A stretch of 19,448 nt of DNA from an uncultured Nocardiaceae bacterium (GTDB lineage: Bacteria; Actinomycetota; Actinomycetes; Mycobacteriales; Mycobacteriaceae), in NCBI GenBank assembly GCA_936936565.1, contig CAKZIX010000200.1, positions 1 to 19,448 on the forward strand, read 5' to 3'. This document shows positions 1 through 6,664 of the stretch, in pieces (the first letter of the stretch is position 1; the number at the start of each line of letters is the position of its first letter). The notes beneath the pieces were generated by a model. That model ran no database searches. It saw only the letters and a list, made by a program, of their open reading frames with translations, and had not been told where the DNA came from. Position numbers and translations under genes: made by a program.

Positions 1-55
1 GTTGCCCTCGGCGTTCGTGTCCTGGTTGGTGTTGACGGCCCTCGTACCTTTGTGA
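1..55 (+). CDS. cdsA: C-terminal end of phosphatidate cytidylyltransferase (partial)
   Basis: Reading from base 2, an open frame gives LPSAFVSWLVLTALVPL and stops at TGA 53-55. The hydrophobic tail, ending in a short polar stop, fits the last membrane helix of CdsA, which makes CDP-diacylglycerol from phosphatidate and CTP in the cytoplasmic membrane. The catalytic region lies outside the window, so the call depends on this tail and on context: in M. tuberculosis cdsA is directly upstream of rlmN (from memory), and rlmN follows here at 1200. The stop overlaps the next gene's GTG as GTGA. No catalytic motif is visible, so an unrelated membrane protein cannot be fully excluded. Confidence 0.65.
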   Translation, partial: LPSAFVSWLVLTALVPL

Positions 56-738
56 GCGTCATTCCGAGCCCGAACATCTGGCACTGGCCGCAGGTCTACG
101 AGATCGAGAATCGGGCGCAAGATCGGGACGGGCGCATCTTCGCGGCGCTGCGCGAGCTCGCCGACTGGACCGGCCGCGACGTCGTCGACGTGGGCTGCGG
201 CGCGGGCTTTCACCTGTCGATGTTCGAGGGCGCCGCGTCGGTGGTCGGTATCGAGCCGCACCCGAAGTTGCTCGCCATGGCCCGCCGCCGCGGGCAGGCG
301 CTTGCGGGCACGGCCGAGCGTCTGCCGCTGCCCGACGCCAGTGCCGACATCGTGCACGCACGGACGGCGTACTTCTTCGGGCCGAAGTCGGCGCCGGGCA
401 TCGCGGAGGCCATGCGGGTCCTACGTCCGGGCGGCGTGCTCGTCGTCGTCGACCTGGACGCCACCGCGCACGACTACGGCGCCTGGATGCGCGCCGATCT
501 GCCGCACTACGACCCGGTCGCCGTCGAAAAGTTCTTCGCCGCACGCGGTTTCGACATGCTTCGGGTGGACACGCGCTGGGAGTTCGACAGCCGTGCCGAT
601 CTTGCGGCTGTGCTCGACATCGAGTTCACCCCCGAGACCGCCGCGCGAGCGCGCGCCGAGACCGTCGGGCTGGCGCTGGACGTGCGCTACCGCATGCATA
701 CGCTGCGCAAGCCGTCGAGTGTGCTGTCGGTGCGGTGA
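52..738 (+). CDS. Class I SAM-dependent methyltransferase
   Basis: A 228-aa cytoplasmic protein with a Rossmann-type methyltransferase fold. Motif I is DVVDVGCGAGFH (about residues 43-54), followed by an acidic end of strand 2 (VVGIEPHP, near 65-72), a motif-II-like LPLPDASADIVHA (near 92-104) and the post-III strand LRPGGVLVVVD (near 124-134). These are the signs of a Methyltransf_11-type enzyme; the substrate cannot be told. The start is GTG at 52, which shares GTGA with the upstream stop codon, so translational coupling explains the absence of a clear Shine-Dalgarno sequence. The gene sits between cdsA and rlmN, and a convergent small membrane gene begins after a 75-bp gap. Confidence 0.85.
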   Translation: MSVIPSPNIWHWPQVYEIENRAQDRDGRIFAALRELADWTGRDVVDVGCGAGFHLSMFEGAASVVGIEPHPKLLAMARRRGQALAGTAERLPLPDASADIVHARTAYFFGPKSAPGIAEAMRVLRPGGVLVVVDLDATAHDYGAWMRADLPHYDPVAVEKFFAARGFDMLRVDTRWEFDSRADLAAVLDIEFTPETAARARAETVGLALDVRYRMHTLRKPSSVLSVR

Positions 739-813
739 TTCGGCCGCGGGTTGTCCGGCCCTGAGAGCGCACGTTCGACGAGACGGCACGTGTGGCGAAA
801 GGCGCTGCGCGCG

Positions 814-1119
814 TTAGATGTTGCGGGCCTCGCGGCGCAGCTGCACGATCCGCCAGCCGCCGACGACGGCGGCAATCAGTGCGCCGCCGATGGTGGCGAG
901 CAACGTCCCGACACCGAGGGGCAGGCGGAAGGACCAGAACAAGAAATCGACTTCCACCCGTTCGAGATTCTGCAAGATGAAAATCAACAGCAGGATCCCG
1001 ATCAGTGCGCTGGCGACCAACCACACCCACGCGAACCCCACACGGGTGGACTTGATCTTGCGGGGCTTGGGCGCGCCGGTGTCGGGACCCGGCGGCACTC
1101 CTTCGGGATTGATGGTCAT
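814..1119 (-). CDS. LapA-domain (DUF1049) small membrane protein
   Basis: A 101-aa protein with a Pro/Lys-rich N-terminus (residues 1-25), a first transmembrane helix at about 28-48 (FAWVWLVASALIGILLLIFI), the signature ILQNLERVEVDFLFWSFRLP near 48-67, and a second helix at about 68-90, ending in a basic cytoplasmic tail (QLRREARN). This order, helix then QN..V...F then helix, is typical of the lipopolysaccharide-assembly-A domain family. In Gram-positive actinobacteria the role of this family is unknown, so the name should not be taken as an LPS function. The ATG at 1119 has a GAGG just upstream. The gene is divergent from rlmN, with 80 bp between the two starts. Confidence 0.85.
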   Translation of the reverse strand: MTINPEGVPPGPDTGAPKPRKIKSTRVGFAWVWLVASALIGILLLIFILQNLERVEVDFLFWSFRLPLGVGTLLATIGGALIAAVVGGWRIVQLRREARNI

Positions 1120-1184
1120 GCCTCACATGATCGTCGGGGAAGTGGCCAGTCGCACGGAATTCGCCCGCCGTGTCGTCGAGATGG

Positions 1185-1190
1185 GACAAT
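1185..1190 (+). promoter_or_regulatory. Candidate -10 element for rlmN (possible leaderless start)
   Basis: The hexamer GACAAT ends 9 bp before the rlmN ATG at 1200, so a transcript starting about 7-10 bp downstream would begin at or very near the start codon. No Shine-Dalgarno sequence is placed well for that ATG; the GGGAC at 1183-1187 is too far upstream. A convincing -35 is not visible, which is common in actinobacterial promoters. This is inference from spacing only. Confidence 0.3.
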
Positions 1191-1199
1191 GACCACGTC

Positions 1200-2303
1200 A
1201 TGTCGATTCCCCTTGTTTTCGAGGCACCCAAGCGCGGTCTGCCGCCCCGCCACCTTGCCGACCTGGACGCCGAGCAGCGTCGCGCCGTCGTCAAGGAACT
1301 GGGGCTGCCCGCCTTCCGCGCCGACCAGATCGCGCGGCAGTACTACGGCCGGCTCGAGTCGGACCCGGCGCGCATGACCGACCTGCCCGCCGCCGTGCGT
1401 GAAAAGGTTGGCGCGGAGCTGTTTCCGACGCTGCTGCAGCCGGTGCGCCACGTCGTGTGCGACGCCGGCGAGACCCGCAAGACGCTGTGGAAGGCCGGCG
1501 ACGGGACGCTGCTGGAAAGCGTGTTGATGCGCTATCCCGACCGCGCCACGCTGTGCATCTCCAGCCAGGCCGGCTGCGGCATGGCCTGCCCGTTCTGCGC
1601 GACGGGACAGGCGGGGCTGACGCGCAACCTGTCCACCGCCGAGATCGTCGACCAGGTGCGTGCGGCCGCGGCGGCCCTGCGCGACGGCGAGGTGGCCGGC
1701 GGCGTGGGCCGGCTCAGCAACATCGTGTTCATGGGCATGGGTGAGCCGCTGGCCAACTACAAGCGCGTCGTCGCCGCCGTCCGGCGCATCACCTCACCCG
1801 CACCCGACGGTCTCGGAATCTCGCAGCGCAACGTCGTCGTGTCCACGGTCGGTCTGGCGCCGGCGATCCGCAAGCTGGCCGACGAAGACCTGTCGGTGAC
1901 CTTGGCCGTCTCGCTGCACACGCCCGACGACGAACTGCGCGACACGCTGGTCCCGGTGAACAACCGCTGGCCCGTCGCCGAGGTCCTCGAGGCCGCGCGC
2001 TACTACGCAGACAAGACCGGCCGCCGGGTGTCGATCGAGTACGCGCTGATCCGCGACATCAACGATCAGCCGTGGCGGGCCGATCTGCTCGGTAAGAAGC
2101 TGCACCAGGCGCTGGGCCCGCTGGTGCATGTCAACCTGATTCCGCTGAACCCGACGCCGGGCTCCAAGTGGGACGCTTCGCCCAAGCCCGTCGAGCGCGA
2201 GTTCGTCAAACGCGTTATTGCGCAAGGCGTTTCGTGCACGGTGCGAGACACGCGCGGTCAGGAGATCGCCGCGGCGTGCGGGCAGCTCGCGGCCGAGGGC
2301 TGA
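1200..2303 (+). CDS. rlmN: 23S rRNA/tRNA adenine-C2 methyltransferase (radical SAM)
   Basis: A 367-aa radical-SAM enzyme that methylates C2 of an adenine in 23S rRNA (A2503 in E. coli numbering) and of A37 in some tRNAs. The 4Fe-4S motif CGMACPFC supplies Cys116, Cys120 and Cys123. GMGEPLANY follows near residue 180, and the second methyl-transfer cysteine is Cys346 in GVSCTVRDTRG, as the two-cysteine RlmN mechanism requires. Sequence and length are close to M. tuberculosis Rv2880c as remembered. The frame stays open to 1170, but MSIPLVFEAPKRGLPPRHL at 1200 matches the family N-terminus, so that ATG was chosen. A stem-loop follows the stop. Confidence 0.97.
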   Translation: MSIPLVFEAPKRGLPPRHLADLDAEQRRAVVKELGLPAFRADQIARQYYGRLESDPARMTDLPAAVREKVGAELFPTLLQPVRHVVCDAGETRKTLWKAGDGTLLESVLMRYPDRATLCISSQAGCGMACPFCATGQAGLTRNLSTAEIVDQVRAAAAALRDGEVAGGVGRLSNIVFMGMGEPLANYKRVVAAVRRITSPAPDGLGISQRNVVVSTVGLAPAIRKLADEDLSVTLAVSLHTPDDELRDTLVPVNNRWPVAEVLEAARYYADKTGRRVSIEYALIRDINDQPWRADLLGKKLHQALGPLVHVNLIPLNPTPGSKWDASPKPVEREFVKRVIAQGVSCTVRDTRGQEIAAACGQLAAEG

Positions 2304-2312
2304 CGAGTTCGA

Positions 2313-2339
2313 CATCTTTCGAGGCCGTCGAAAGTGATG
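2313..2339 (+). terminator. Stem-loop after rlmN, probable terminator
   Basis: Perfect 7-bp arms CTTTCGA (2316-2322) and TCGAAAG (2328-2334) flank a 5-nt loop. With a 2-nt bulge the stem extends to CATC (2313-2316) pairing with GATG (2336-2339). It begins 10 bp after the rlmN stop codon. There is no T-tract, as is usual for actinobacterial stem-loop terminators. An operator role is the alternative. Confidence 0.5.
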
Positions 2340-2526
2340 CCGAAATAGGGGCGCACAGGTGGCGGAACGCCCCGTCCGAGACAGGCGGGCGTACTACCAG
2401 GGTCGAATCCATGGGCATAGACATAGCCGCCACCCGCATGGTTTCATCTCGGCTGGTTGCACCAGTTTGTTGTGCGGGTCTGGAAGCTCTCACCGAGGGT
2501 CCGCGCGTCGAGCAGAGGACACGCCC

Positions 2527-3036
2527 ATAAACGACATTGCACTGGTGACAGGTGCCTCCTCCGGAATCGGTGCGGAGTTCGTCCCACAACTGTCCGCGCA
2601 GGGATACGACCTCGTGCTCATCGCCCGCCGCGTGGACCGCATCGAGAAGCTCAATGCCGAGTTGTCGACCACCGCCCATGTGCTCGACTGCGATCCGAGC
2701 GTTGCGGCCCAGCTGGTCGCCGCGAAGCTCGACGCTCTCGGCACGACCGTCAGCCTGCGGGTGAACGACGCCGGGTTCGGCACCCACGGAAAAGTGTGGG
2801 AGATCGACTCCGGTCGCGATGCGGAGCGGCTGAATTGCAAGGCGGTCGTCACCCGCACCCGTGACCTGCTGCCTGGAGCAGGTCGTGCGGGAGCGCTGGC
2901 TGCGTACTCGCACCGCCGCCGCGAGGTGGTCCCCGGGACCGTGCATCGCTGTATGACGAGAGCGACCGCCCTGGGCCCGCGACCTGTGGCGCTGCGAGTT
3001 GGCGAACGCCTCTACCCGCCGAAGGGACAATCATGA
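2527..3036 (+). pseudogene. Decayed short-chain dehydrogenase (SDR) gene
   Basis: From 2527 the frame reads as a classical SDR N-terminus: NDIALVTGASSGIGAEF, the glycine-rich cofactor loop; GYDLVLIARRVDRIEKLNAE; then VNDAGFGTHGKVWEID, where NDAG replaces the usual NNAG; and LNCKAVVTRTRDLLPG. After about residue 118 recognisable similarity is lost and the catalytic YxxxK segment and C-terminal half are missing. The frame runs to TGA 3034-3036, giving about 169 codons against about 250-270 for the family. The codon where the start belongs is ATA (2527-2529), preceded by an AGAGGAC ribosome-site-like stretch, suggesting a lost ATG. The tail overlaps the next gene's start as ATGA. An internal deletion plus start loss is the simplest reading; a diverged short gene using an upstream start is less likely. 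Confidence 0.65.
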
Positions 3037-4019
3037 CAAAGCCGCCCACTCCCAAGAAGGTGTTCGTCACCGGAGCCTCGGGATTCATCGGACGCAAGCT
3101 CGCGGACCGCTACGCCGGCCTGGGCGCCGAGGTAGTCGGAGTCGATCTCGCTGCCGACCCCGTTCGGGGCGTCGTTGCGGGCGACATCAGCCAACCGGGC
3201 GACTGGCAGCGCGCGGTTGCCGGCTGCGACCTCGTCATCCACACGGCGGCCGTCGTGTCCTACGCCGTCACCCTCGACGCCGCCTGGCAGGCCAACGTCG
3301 TCGGCACCCGCAACGTTCTCGACGCTGCCGCGCGGGCAAAAGTGCGTCGCCTGGTGCATTTCTCGTCGGTGGTGGTGTTCCCGGACCTCGAGGTGCCGGG
3401 TGGCATGGACGAGCGCGCGCCCGTGAGCACCGATGGCCGGCCCTACATCGACACCAAGGTCGCGGCCGAGCAAGTTGTCCTGCAGGCACACGCGGCGGGA
3501 GAGGTCGAGTGCGTGATCGTCCGGCCGGGCGACGTCTACGGCCCCGGATCGAGGCCTTGGGTGATCAAGCCCGTCGAAGCGATCAAGCGGCGCGCCTTCA
3601 TGCTGCCCGCCGGTGGTACGGGCAACTTCACCCCCGTCTACGTCGACAACCTCATCGACGGCGTGACTCTCGCCGCCGCCTCGCCGAAGGCTGCCGGTGA
3701 GGTGTTCACCATCAGCGACGGCACCGTCGTCACCTGCGCCGAGTTCTTCGGCAACTACTTCCGCATGTTGGGCATGCGTGGTCCGATGACCGTGCCCACT
3801 CCCGTCGCGATGGCGGTGGCGGCCACCATGGACCGATCGGTGCGACTGATCGGGCGCCGCACCGAGTCCAACCCCGACACGATGAAATACTTCACCCGCA
3901 GGGGCAGTTACTCGATCACCAAAGCGCGCAGCGTGCTGGGCTACGAGCCCGTCGTGGACCTGTCGGAGGGGATGCGGCGCACCGAAGCCTGGCTGCGTGA
4001 CGAAGGATTCCTGTCTTAG
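3033..4019 (+). CDS. NAD(P)-dependent epimerase/dehydratase (extended SDR)
   Basis: A 328-aa extended SDR. The cofactor loop GASGFIG is at residues 14-20, an acidic residue follows strand 2 (VVGVDL, 35-39), D51 lies in AGDIS, the HTAA motif is at 70-73, FSSVVVF at 110-116, and the catalytic pair Tyr138/Lys142 sits in YIDTK. VIVRPGDVYGPG then follows, as in UDP-sugar epimerases and 3-beta-hydroxysteroid dehydrogenase-like proteins. The C-terminal half is less like sugar epimerases and more like actinobacterial steroid/isoprenoid-type family members, so the substrate is not assigned. AAGGGA lies 8 bp before the ATG. The start overlaps the stop of the decayed SDR at 2527-3036, suggesting an older two-gene unit. 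Confidence 0.9.
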   Translation: MTKPPTPKKVFVTGASGFIGRKLADRYAGLGAEVVGVDLAADPVRGVVAGDISQPGDWQRAVAGCDLVIHTAAVVSYAVTLDAAWQANVVGTRNVLDAAARAKVRRLVHFSSVVVFPDLEVPGGMDERAPVSTDGRPYIDTKVAAEQVVLQAHAAGEVECVIVRPGDVYGPGSRPWVIKPVEAIKRRAFMLPAGGTGNFTPVYVDNLIDGVTLAAASPKAAGEVFTISDGTVVTCAEFFGNYFRMLGMRGPMTVPTPVAMAVAATMDRSVRLIGRRTESNPDTMKYFTRRGSYSITKARSVLGYEPVVDLSEGMRRTEAWLRDEGFLS

Positions 4020-4173
4020 GCTCGATCCACCCCCTCGAGAGGCGGCGTAGTGGTCACGACGTGTCGAGGGCCCGGGTGGGCGCGCTACGGCGAGTTCGCG
4101 AGGACATTCCGGTACCAGTAGCCTTCGGGACGGTGGCCGGGCGCCCGCAGGCGCCGTCGACGAGGGACATTCT

Positions 4174-6099
4174 GTGAAATCTTGGTTCGAGAAGATCGTG
4201 ATGCCGTGCGTCGTGCTCGTCGCGGTGACCGCGTGCGGCACCGCCGGAGGCAACACCGAGAGCGCGCCGGCGGTCCCGTCCGAGGCGCCGGCCATGCCGC
4301 AGGACGTCCGGTTGCTGGGTGGCGATCGCGTCGACCTGGCCGCGTCGCGTGAGCTGCACACATCCGCGCCGTATGCGGTCGTCGCGCCCGCCGACGACGT
4401 GGCCGCGACCACGCGCGCGGCCTCGATCGCGGTCGCCACGTCGACGCCGCTGCTGCTGTCGGGCGCGCGGCTGGATCCGGCGGCCACCGCTACCGAACTG
4501 GACCGGCTCGGCGCGACGGCGGTGCTGACCGTCGGGGCGCTGGCGCCGACGGACCCGGCGTTTCGCGGCCGCGCGGTCGTAGCGGCGCCGGGCGAGATCG
4601 CGCGACTGTCGGAGCTGACCGGCAAGAAGCTGCAGGACCGCGCGCTCGACGACCAGGCTGCGCTGGTGAGCACGATCGCTCAGCTCACGCCGTCCGACGG
4701 TGCGGTGCTCAGCGTTACAAACCGGACACCCAAGACGTCCGGCACGAAGGCAACCACGACGACCCGGCCGACACCTGCGCCGACGACGCCGGCCAACCCG
4801 TCCGGTTCGGGCGCGCCGGGTGGGTCGGCGAAGCCGAGCGGTGGGGCAAATGCGCCCGGTGCCGCACATGCGCCGGGACCGGGGCACGCGCCCGGTGCTG
4901 CGAGCCCGCCCGGTGCGGCGAACGCGAGTGGCACGCCGAATCCGCCCGGTGCGGCGAACGCGAGTGGCACGCCGAATCCGCCCGGAGCGGCGAACTCCAG
5001 TGGCGCGGCGAACGCGCCCGGCGTGACACCGACCGTGCTGCCCGCCGTCGACGGACCGAAGCGCACGGGCGTTGTCGTGTTCGCGCATCAGCCTGCGGGC
5101 GCGGGCGTCGCCGACGTCGTCGCCGGTGCCGCGACCGCCCGCGCCGCAGGTGCGAAGGTGCTCGCGCTGGCGGTGCCCGACCCGCGGGTGGACGGGACTT
5201 CGGTCGGCGCCATCAAGGACCGCGCCACGTCGGCGGTGTTCGCGCTCGGTGGCGGCTTCGGTACTCCGGAAGTGTTCAACGCCCGGGTCGCCGCGGCGAA
5301 GTCGGTGCCGGAGCTGCCCGGCGGCGGGCAGCTGCTGTTTCCGGGCCGCCGGATGATCGCGGCCTACGGCACGCCGAACGAACCCGCGATGGGTGTGCTC
5401 GGCGAGCAGGATCCGCAGGCCACCGCCGTGCGGATCACGAAACTTGCCGAGCAGTACAAGAATTCGTCCAAGGAGAAGGTGATCCCGGCGATCGAAATCA
5501 TCGTCACGATCGCCGGTGCCGCCGGTCCGGACAACGATTACTCCTACGATGCGCCGATCGAAGACGTCAAGCGCTATGTCGACGCGGCGACTGCGGCCGG
5601 CGCCTACGCGGTGCTCGACCTGCAGCCGGGTCGTACCGACTTCCTCACGCAGGCAAAAGCTTTCGAGGAACTGCTGCGCCGACCCAACGTCGGGCTCGCC
5701 CTCGATGCGGAGTGGCGTCTGCTGCCCCACGAGGAGCACCTCAAACAGATTGGGCACGTACAGGTTTCGGAAGTGAACGCGGTGATCGACTGGCTGGCCA
5801 AGCTCACCGACGCGCACAAGCTGCCGCAGAAGTTGTTGATCCTGCACCAATTCCAGCAGCAGATGATCCGCAACCGCGCGCAGCTGGACACCACCAAGGA
5901 ATCGGTCGCGGTGCTCGTGCACGCCGACGGCCACGGCACCCCGGGCGACAAACTCGGCACCTGGAACGGGCTGCGCCAGGGCCTGCCCGAGGGTGTGTGG
6001 CTGGGCTGGAAGAACTTCTACGACGAGGACACCCCGATGTACACGCCGGAGAAGACGATGCAGGTCTCGCCGGCGCCGTGGTTCGTCTCCTACCAATAG
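4174..6099 (+). CDS. Secreted lipoprotein: cell-wall-binding-like N-terminus, Pro/Gly/Ala linker, barrel-like C-terminus
   Basis: A 641-aa protein starting at GTG 4174 with AGGGA just upstream. Residues 1-20 are a short signal peptide ending in lipobox VTAC (Cys21), so it should be lipidated and anchored outside the membrane. Residues 45-185 (LLGGDRVDLAASRE ... STPLLLSGARLD ... TELDRLGATAVLTVGA) resemble the cell-wall-binding-repeat-2 fold. Residues 186-292 are a low-complexity Thr/Pro then Pro-Gly-Ala-Asn linker containing 12-aa repeats. Residues 298-641 are a conserved globular domain with LDLQPGR and LALDAEW segments suggestive of a glycosidase-like barrel, but no catalytic pair can be named. 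Function is unknown; cell-envelope binding is inferred. It is probably monocistronic: 154 bp upstream hold no other gene, and a stem-loop follows the stop. Confidence 0.85.
   Translation: MKSWFEKIVMPCVVLVAVTACGTAGGNTESAPAVPSEAPAMPQDVRLLGGDRVDLAASRELHTSAPYAVVAPADDVAATTRAASIAVATSTPLLLSGARLDPAATATELDRLGATAVLTVGALAPTDPAFRGRAVVAAPGEIARLSELTGKKLQDRALDDQAALVSTIAQLTPSDGAVLSVTNRTPKTSGTKATTTTRPTPAPTTPANPSGSGAPGGSAKPSGGANAPGAAHAPGPGHAPGAASPPGAANASGTPNPPGAANASGTPNPPGAANSSGAANAPGVTPTVLPAVDGPKRTGVVVFAHQPAGAGVADVVAGAATARAAGAKVLALAVPDPRVDGTSVGAIKDRATSAVFALGGGFGTPEVFNARVAAAKSVPELPGGGQLLFPGRRMIAAYGTPNEPAMGVLGEQDPQATAVRITKLAEQYKNSSKEKVIPAIEIIVTIAGAAGPDNDYSYDAPIEDVKRYVDAATAAGAYAVLDLQPGRTDFLTQAKAFEELLRRPNVGLALDAEWRLLPHEEHLKQIGHVQVSEVNAVIDWLAKLTDAHKLPQKLLILHQFQQQMIRNRAQLDTTKESVAVLVHADGHGTPGDKLGTWNGLRQGLPEGVWLGWKNFYDEDTPMYTPEKTMQVSPAPWFVSYQ
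4909..5016 (+). repeat. Three tandem 36-bp repeats in the lipoprotein linker
   Basis: Units 4909-4944 and 4945-4980 are identical at all 36 bases, and 4981-5016 is a diverged third copy. Each encodes 12 residues: PGAANASGTPNP twice (residues 246-257 and 258-269), then PGAANSSGAANA (270-281). The length is a multiple of three, so copy changes would alter linker length without a frameshift. Similar but less regular PGA units precede it from about 4852. Confidence 0.95.
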
Positions 6100-6103
6100 C
6101 CGG

Positions 6104-6133
6104 CTGAACGAATGGCGCCAGCCGTTCGTTCAG
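6104..6133 (+). terminator. Strong stem-loop directly after the lipoprotein gene
   Basis: Thirteen-base arms 6104-6116 (CTGAACGAATGGC) and 6121-6133 (GCCGTTCGTTCAG) pair with a single U-G wobble around the 4-nt loop GCCA. The stem starts 4 bp after the stop codon. No T-tract follows. Position and stability indicate an intrinsic-type terminator. Confidence 0.7.
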
Positions 6134-6261
6134 TGGGACGAATGGTGCCGTTGATTCGAGTGTTGGGAGAACTGGCCAAGTCGGTGCCACGCGGCTCGCA
6201 CGTGATTCGCATCGAGTGGCACGCCCGAACTTCGGGCGCGCCCGTACGGCGGTTGATCTAT

Positions 6262-6319
6262 CGAGCGCGTACTTGTTGCGGCTCGTTGAGGGCTCGAGGC
6301 CGCAACAACTACGCGCTCG
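6262..6319. repeat. Large imperfect inverted repeat (21-bp arms, one mismatch)
   Basis: Arms 6262-6282 and 6299-6319 pair at 20 of 21 positions (C6272 faces C6309) around a 16-nt loop. It lies in the convergent, gene-free gap 6100-6664. The same gap also holds smaller inverted repeats: GTGCCAC 6184-6190 with GTGGCAC 6216-6222, CGCCCG 6222-6227 with CGGGCG 6233-6238, and CCGCC 6351-6355 with GGCGG 6361-6365. No open reading frame in this gap looks coding. The element could be a folded RNA, a terminator cluster, or a dispersed palindromic repeat. Confidence 0.8.
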
Positions 6320-6369
6320 CGAGTTGGGTTCAGTCCAATGAAGGTGATCGCCGCCGAAAAGGCGGGCGA

Positions 6370-6416
6370 GCGAGGGTGGCCCTCGTTCGATCTGACGCAA
6401 CCAGGGCCACCCTCGC
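6370..6416. repeat. Inverted repeat with 14-bp perfect arms
   Basis: GCGAGGGTGGCCCT (6370-6383) is the exact reverse complement of 6403-6416, with a 19-nt loop between. It lies 28 bp before the 19-bp repeat array, and its AGGGTGGC core shares the AGGGTG word with that array, hinting at a related repeat family. Function is unknown. Confidence 0.8.
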
Positions 6417-6443
6417 GCAGCGCGGACTGTAACTGCGGAGAAC

Positions 6444-6649
6444 GCACCCTCGAATGCGAGCCGCACCCTGGAATGCGAGCCGCACCCTGGAATGCGAGCG
6501 GGCACCCTGGAATGCGAGCGGGCACCCTGGGATGCAAGCCGCACCCTGAGTTGCGAAACGCACCCTGAATCGCGAAACGCACCCTGAATCCGGTCCAGGA
6601 TTCAGGGTGCGTCTCGGCAGAAGGGGTGCGGCCCAGCGAAAGAGGTGCG
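6444..6649. repeat. Two-sided array of 19-20-bp repeats around a central palindrome
   Basis: Seven head-to-tail units begin at 6444, 6463, 6482, 6502, 6522, 6541 and 6560. The consensus is GCACCCTGGAATGCGAGCC, drifting to GCACCCTGAATCGCGAAAC at the right. An eighth unit at 6579 turns into a hairpin (6577-6612). Beyond it the same core occurs in reverse orientation, GGTGCG at 6606, 6625 and 6644, again exactly 19 bp apart, with degenerate bodies. Units are contiguous, without spacers. The array ends 15 bp from the stop codon of the polyamine fusion gene. Confidence 0.9.
6577..6612. terminator. Central 15-bp perfect stem-loop, likely bidirectional terminator
   Basis: ACGCACCCTGAATCC (6577-6591) pairs perfectly with 6598-6612 around the 6-nt loop GGTCCA. 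It is 53 bp beyond the stop codon of the minus-strand polyamine operon and faces the plus-strand lipoprotein gene from the other side, so it is well placed to stop transcription from either direction. It has no T-tract. Confidence 0.65.
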
Positions 6650-6664
6650 GCTTGCGCCGCGGCC

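Noticed and set aside
32..49. Independent promoter (TTGACG and GTACCT) for the methyltransferase
   Set aside because: Spacing is too short, and the stretch is the coding end of the upstream gene, which overlaps the start codon.
1189..1191. Earlier ATG as the rlmN start
   Set aside because: It is out of frame with rlmN; the ATG at 1200 gives the family N-terminus.
3012..4673. 553-codon minus-strand frame
   Set aside because: It is antisense to the extended-SDR gene and to the lipoprotein start, with low-complexity Ser/Ala/Arg content.
4054..6096. 680-codon minus-strand frame opposite the lipoprotein gene
   Set aside because: Arg/Gly/His-rich composition with no recognisable domain; the plus strand has a lipobox, ribosome site and conserved domains.
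6444..6649. CRISPR array
   Set aside because: Units are 19-20 bp and contiguous, with no unique spacers and no cas genes nearby.
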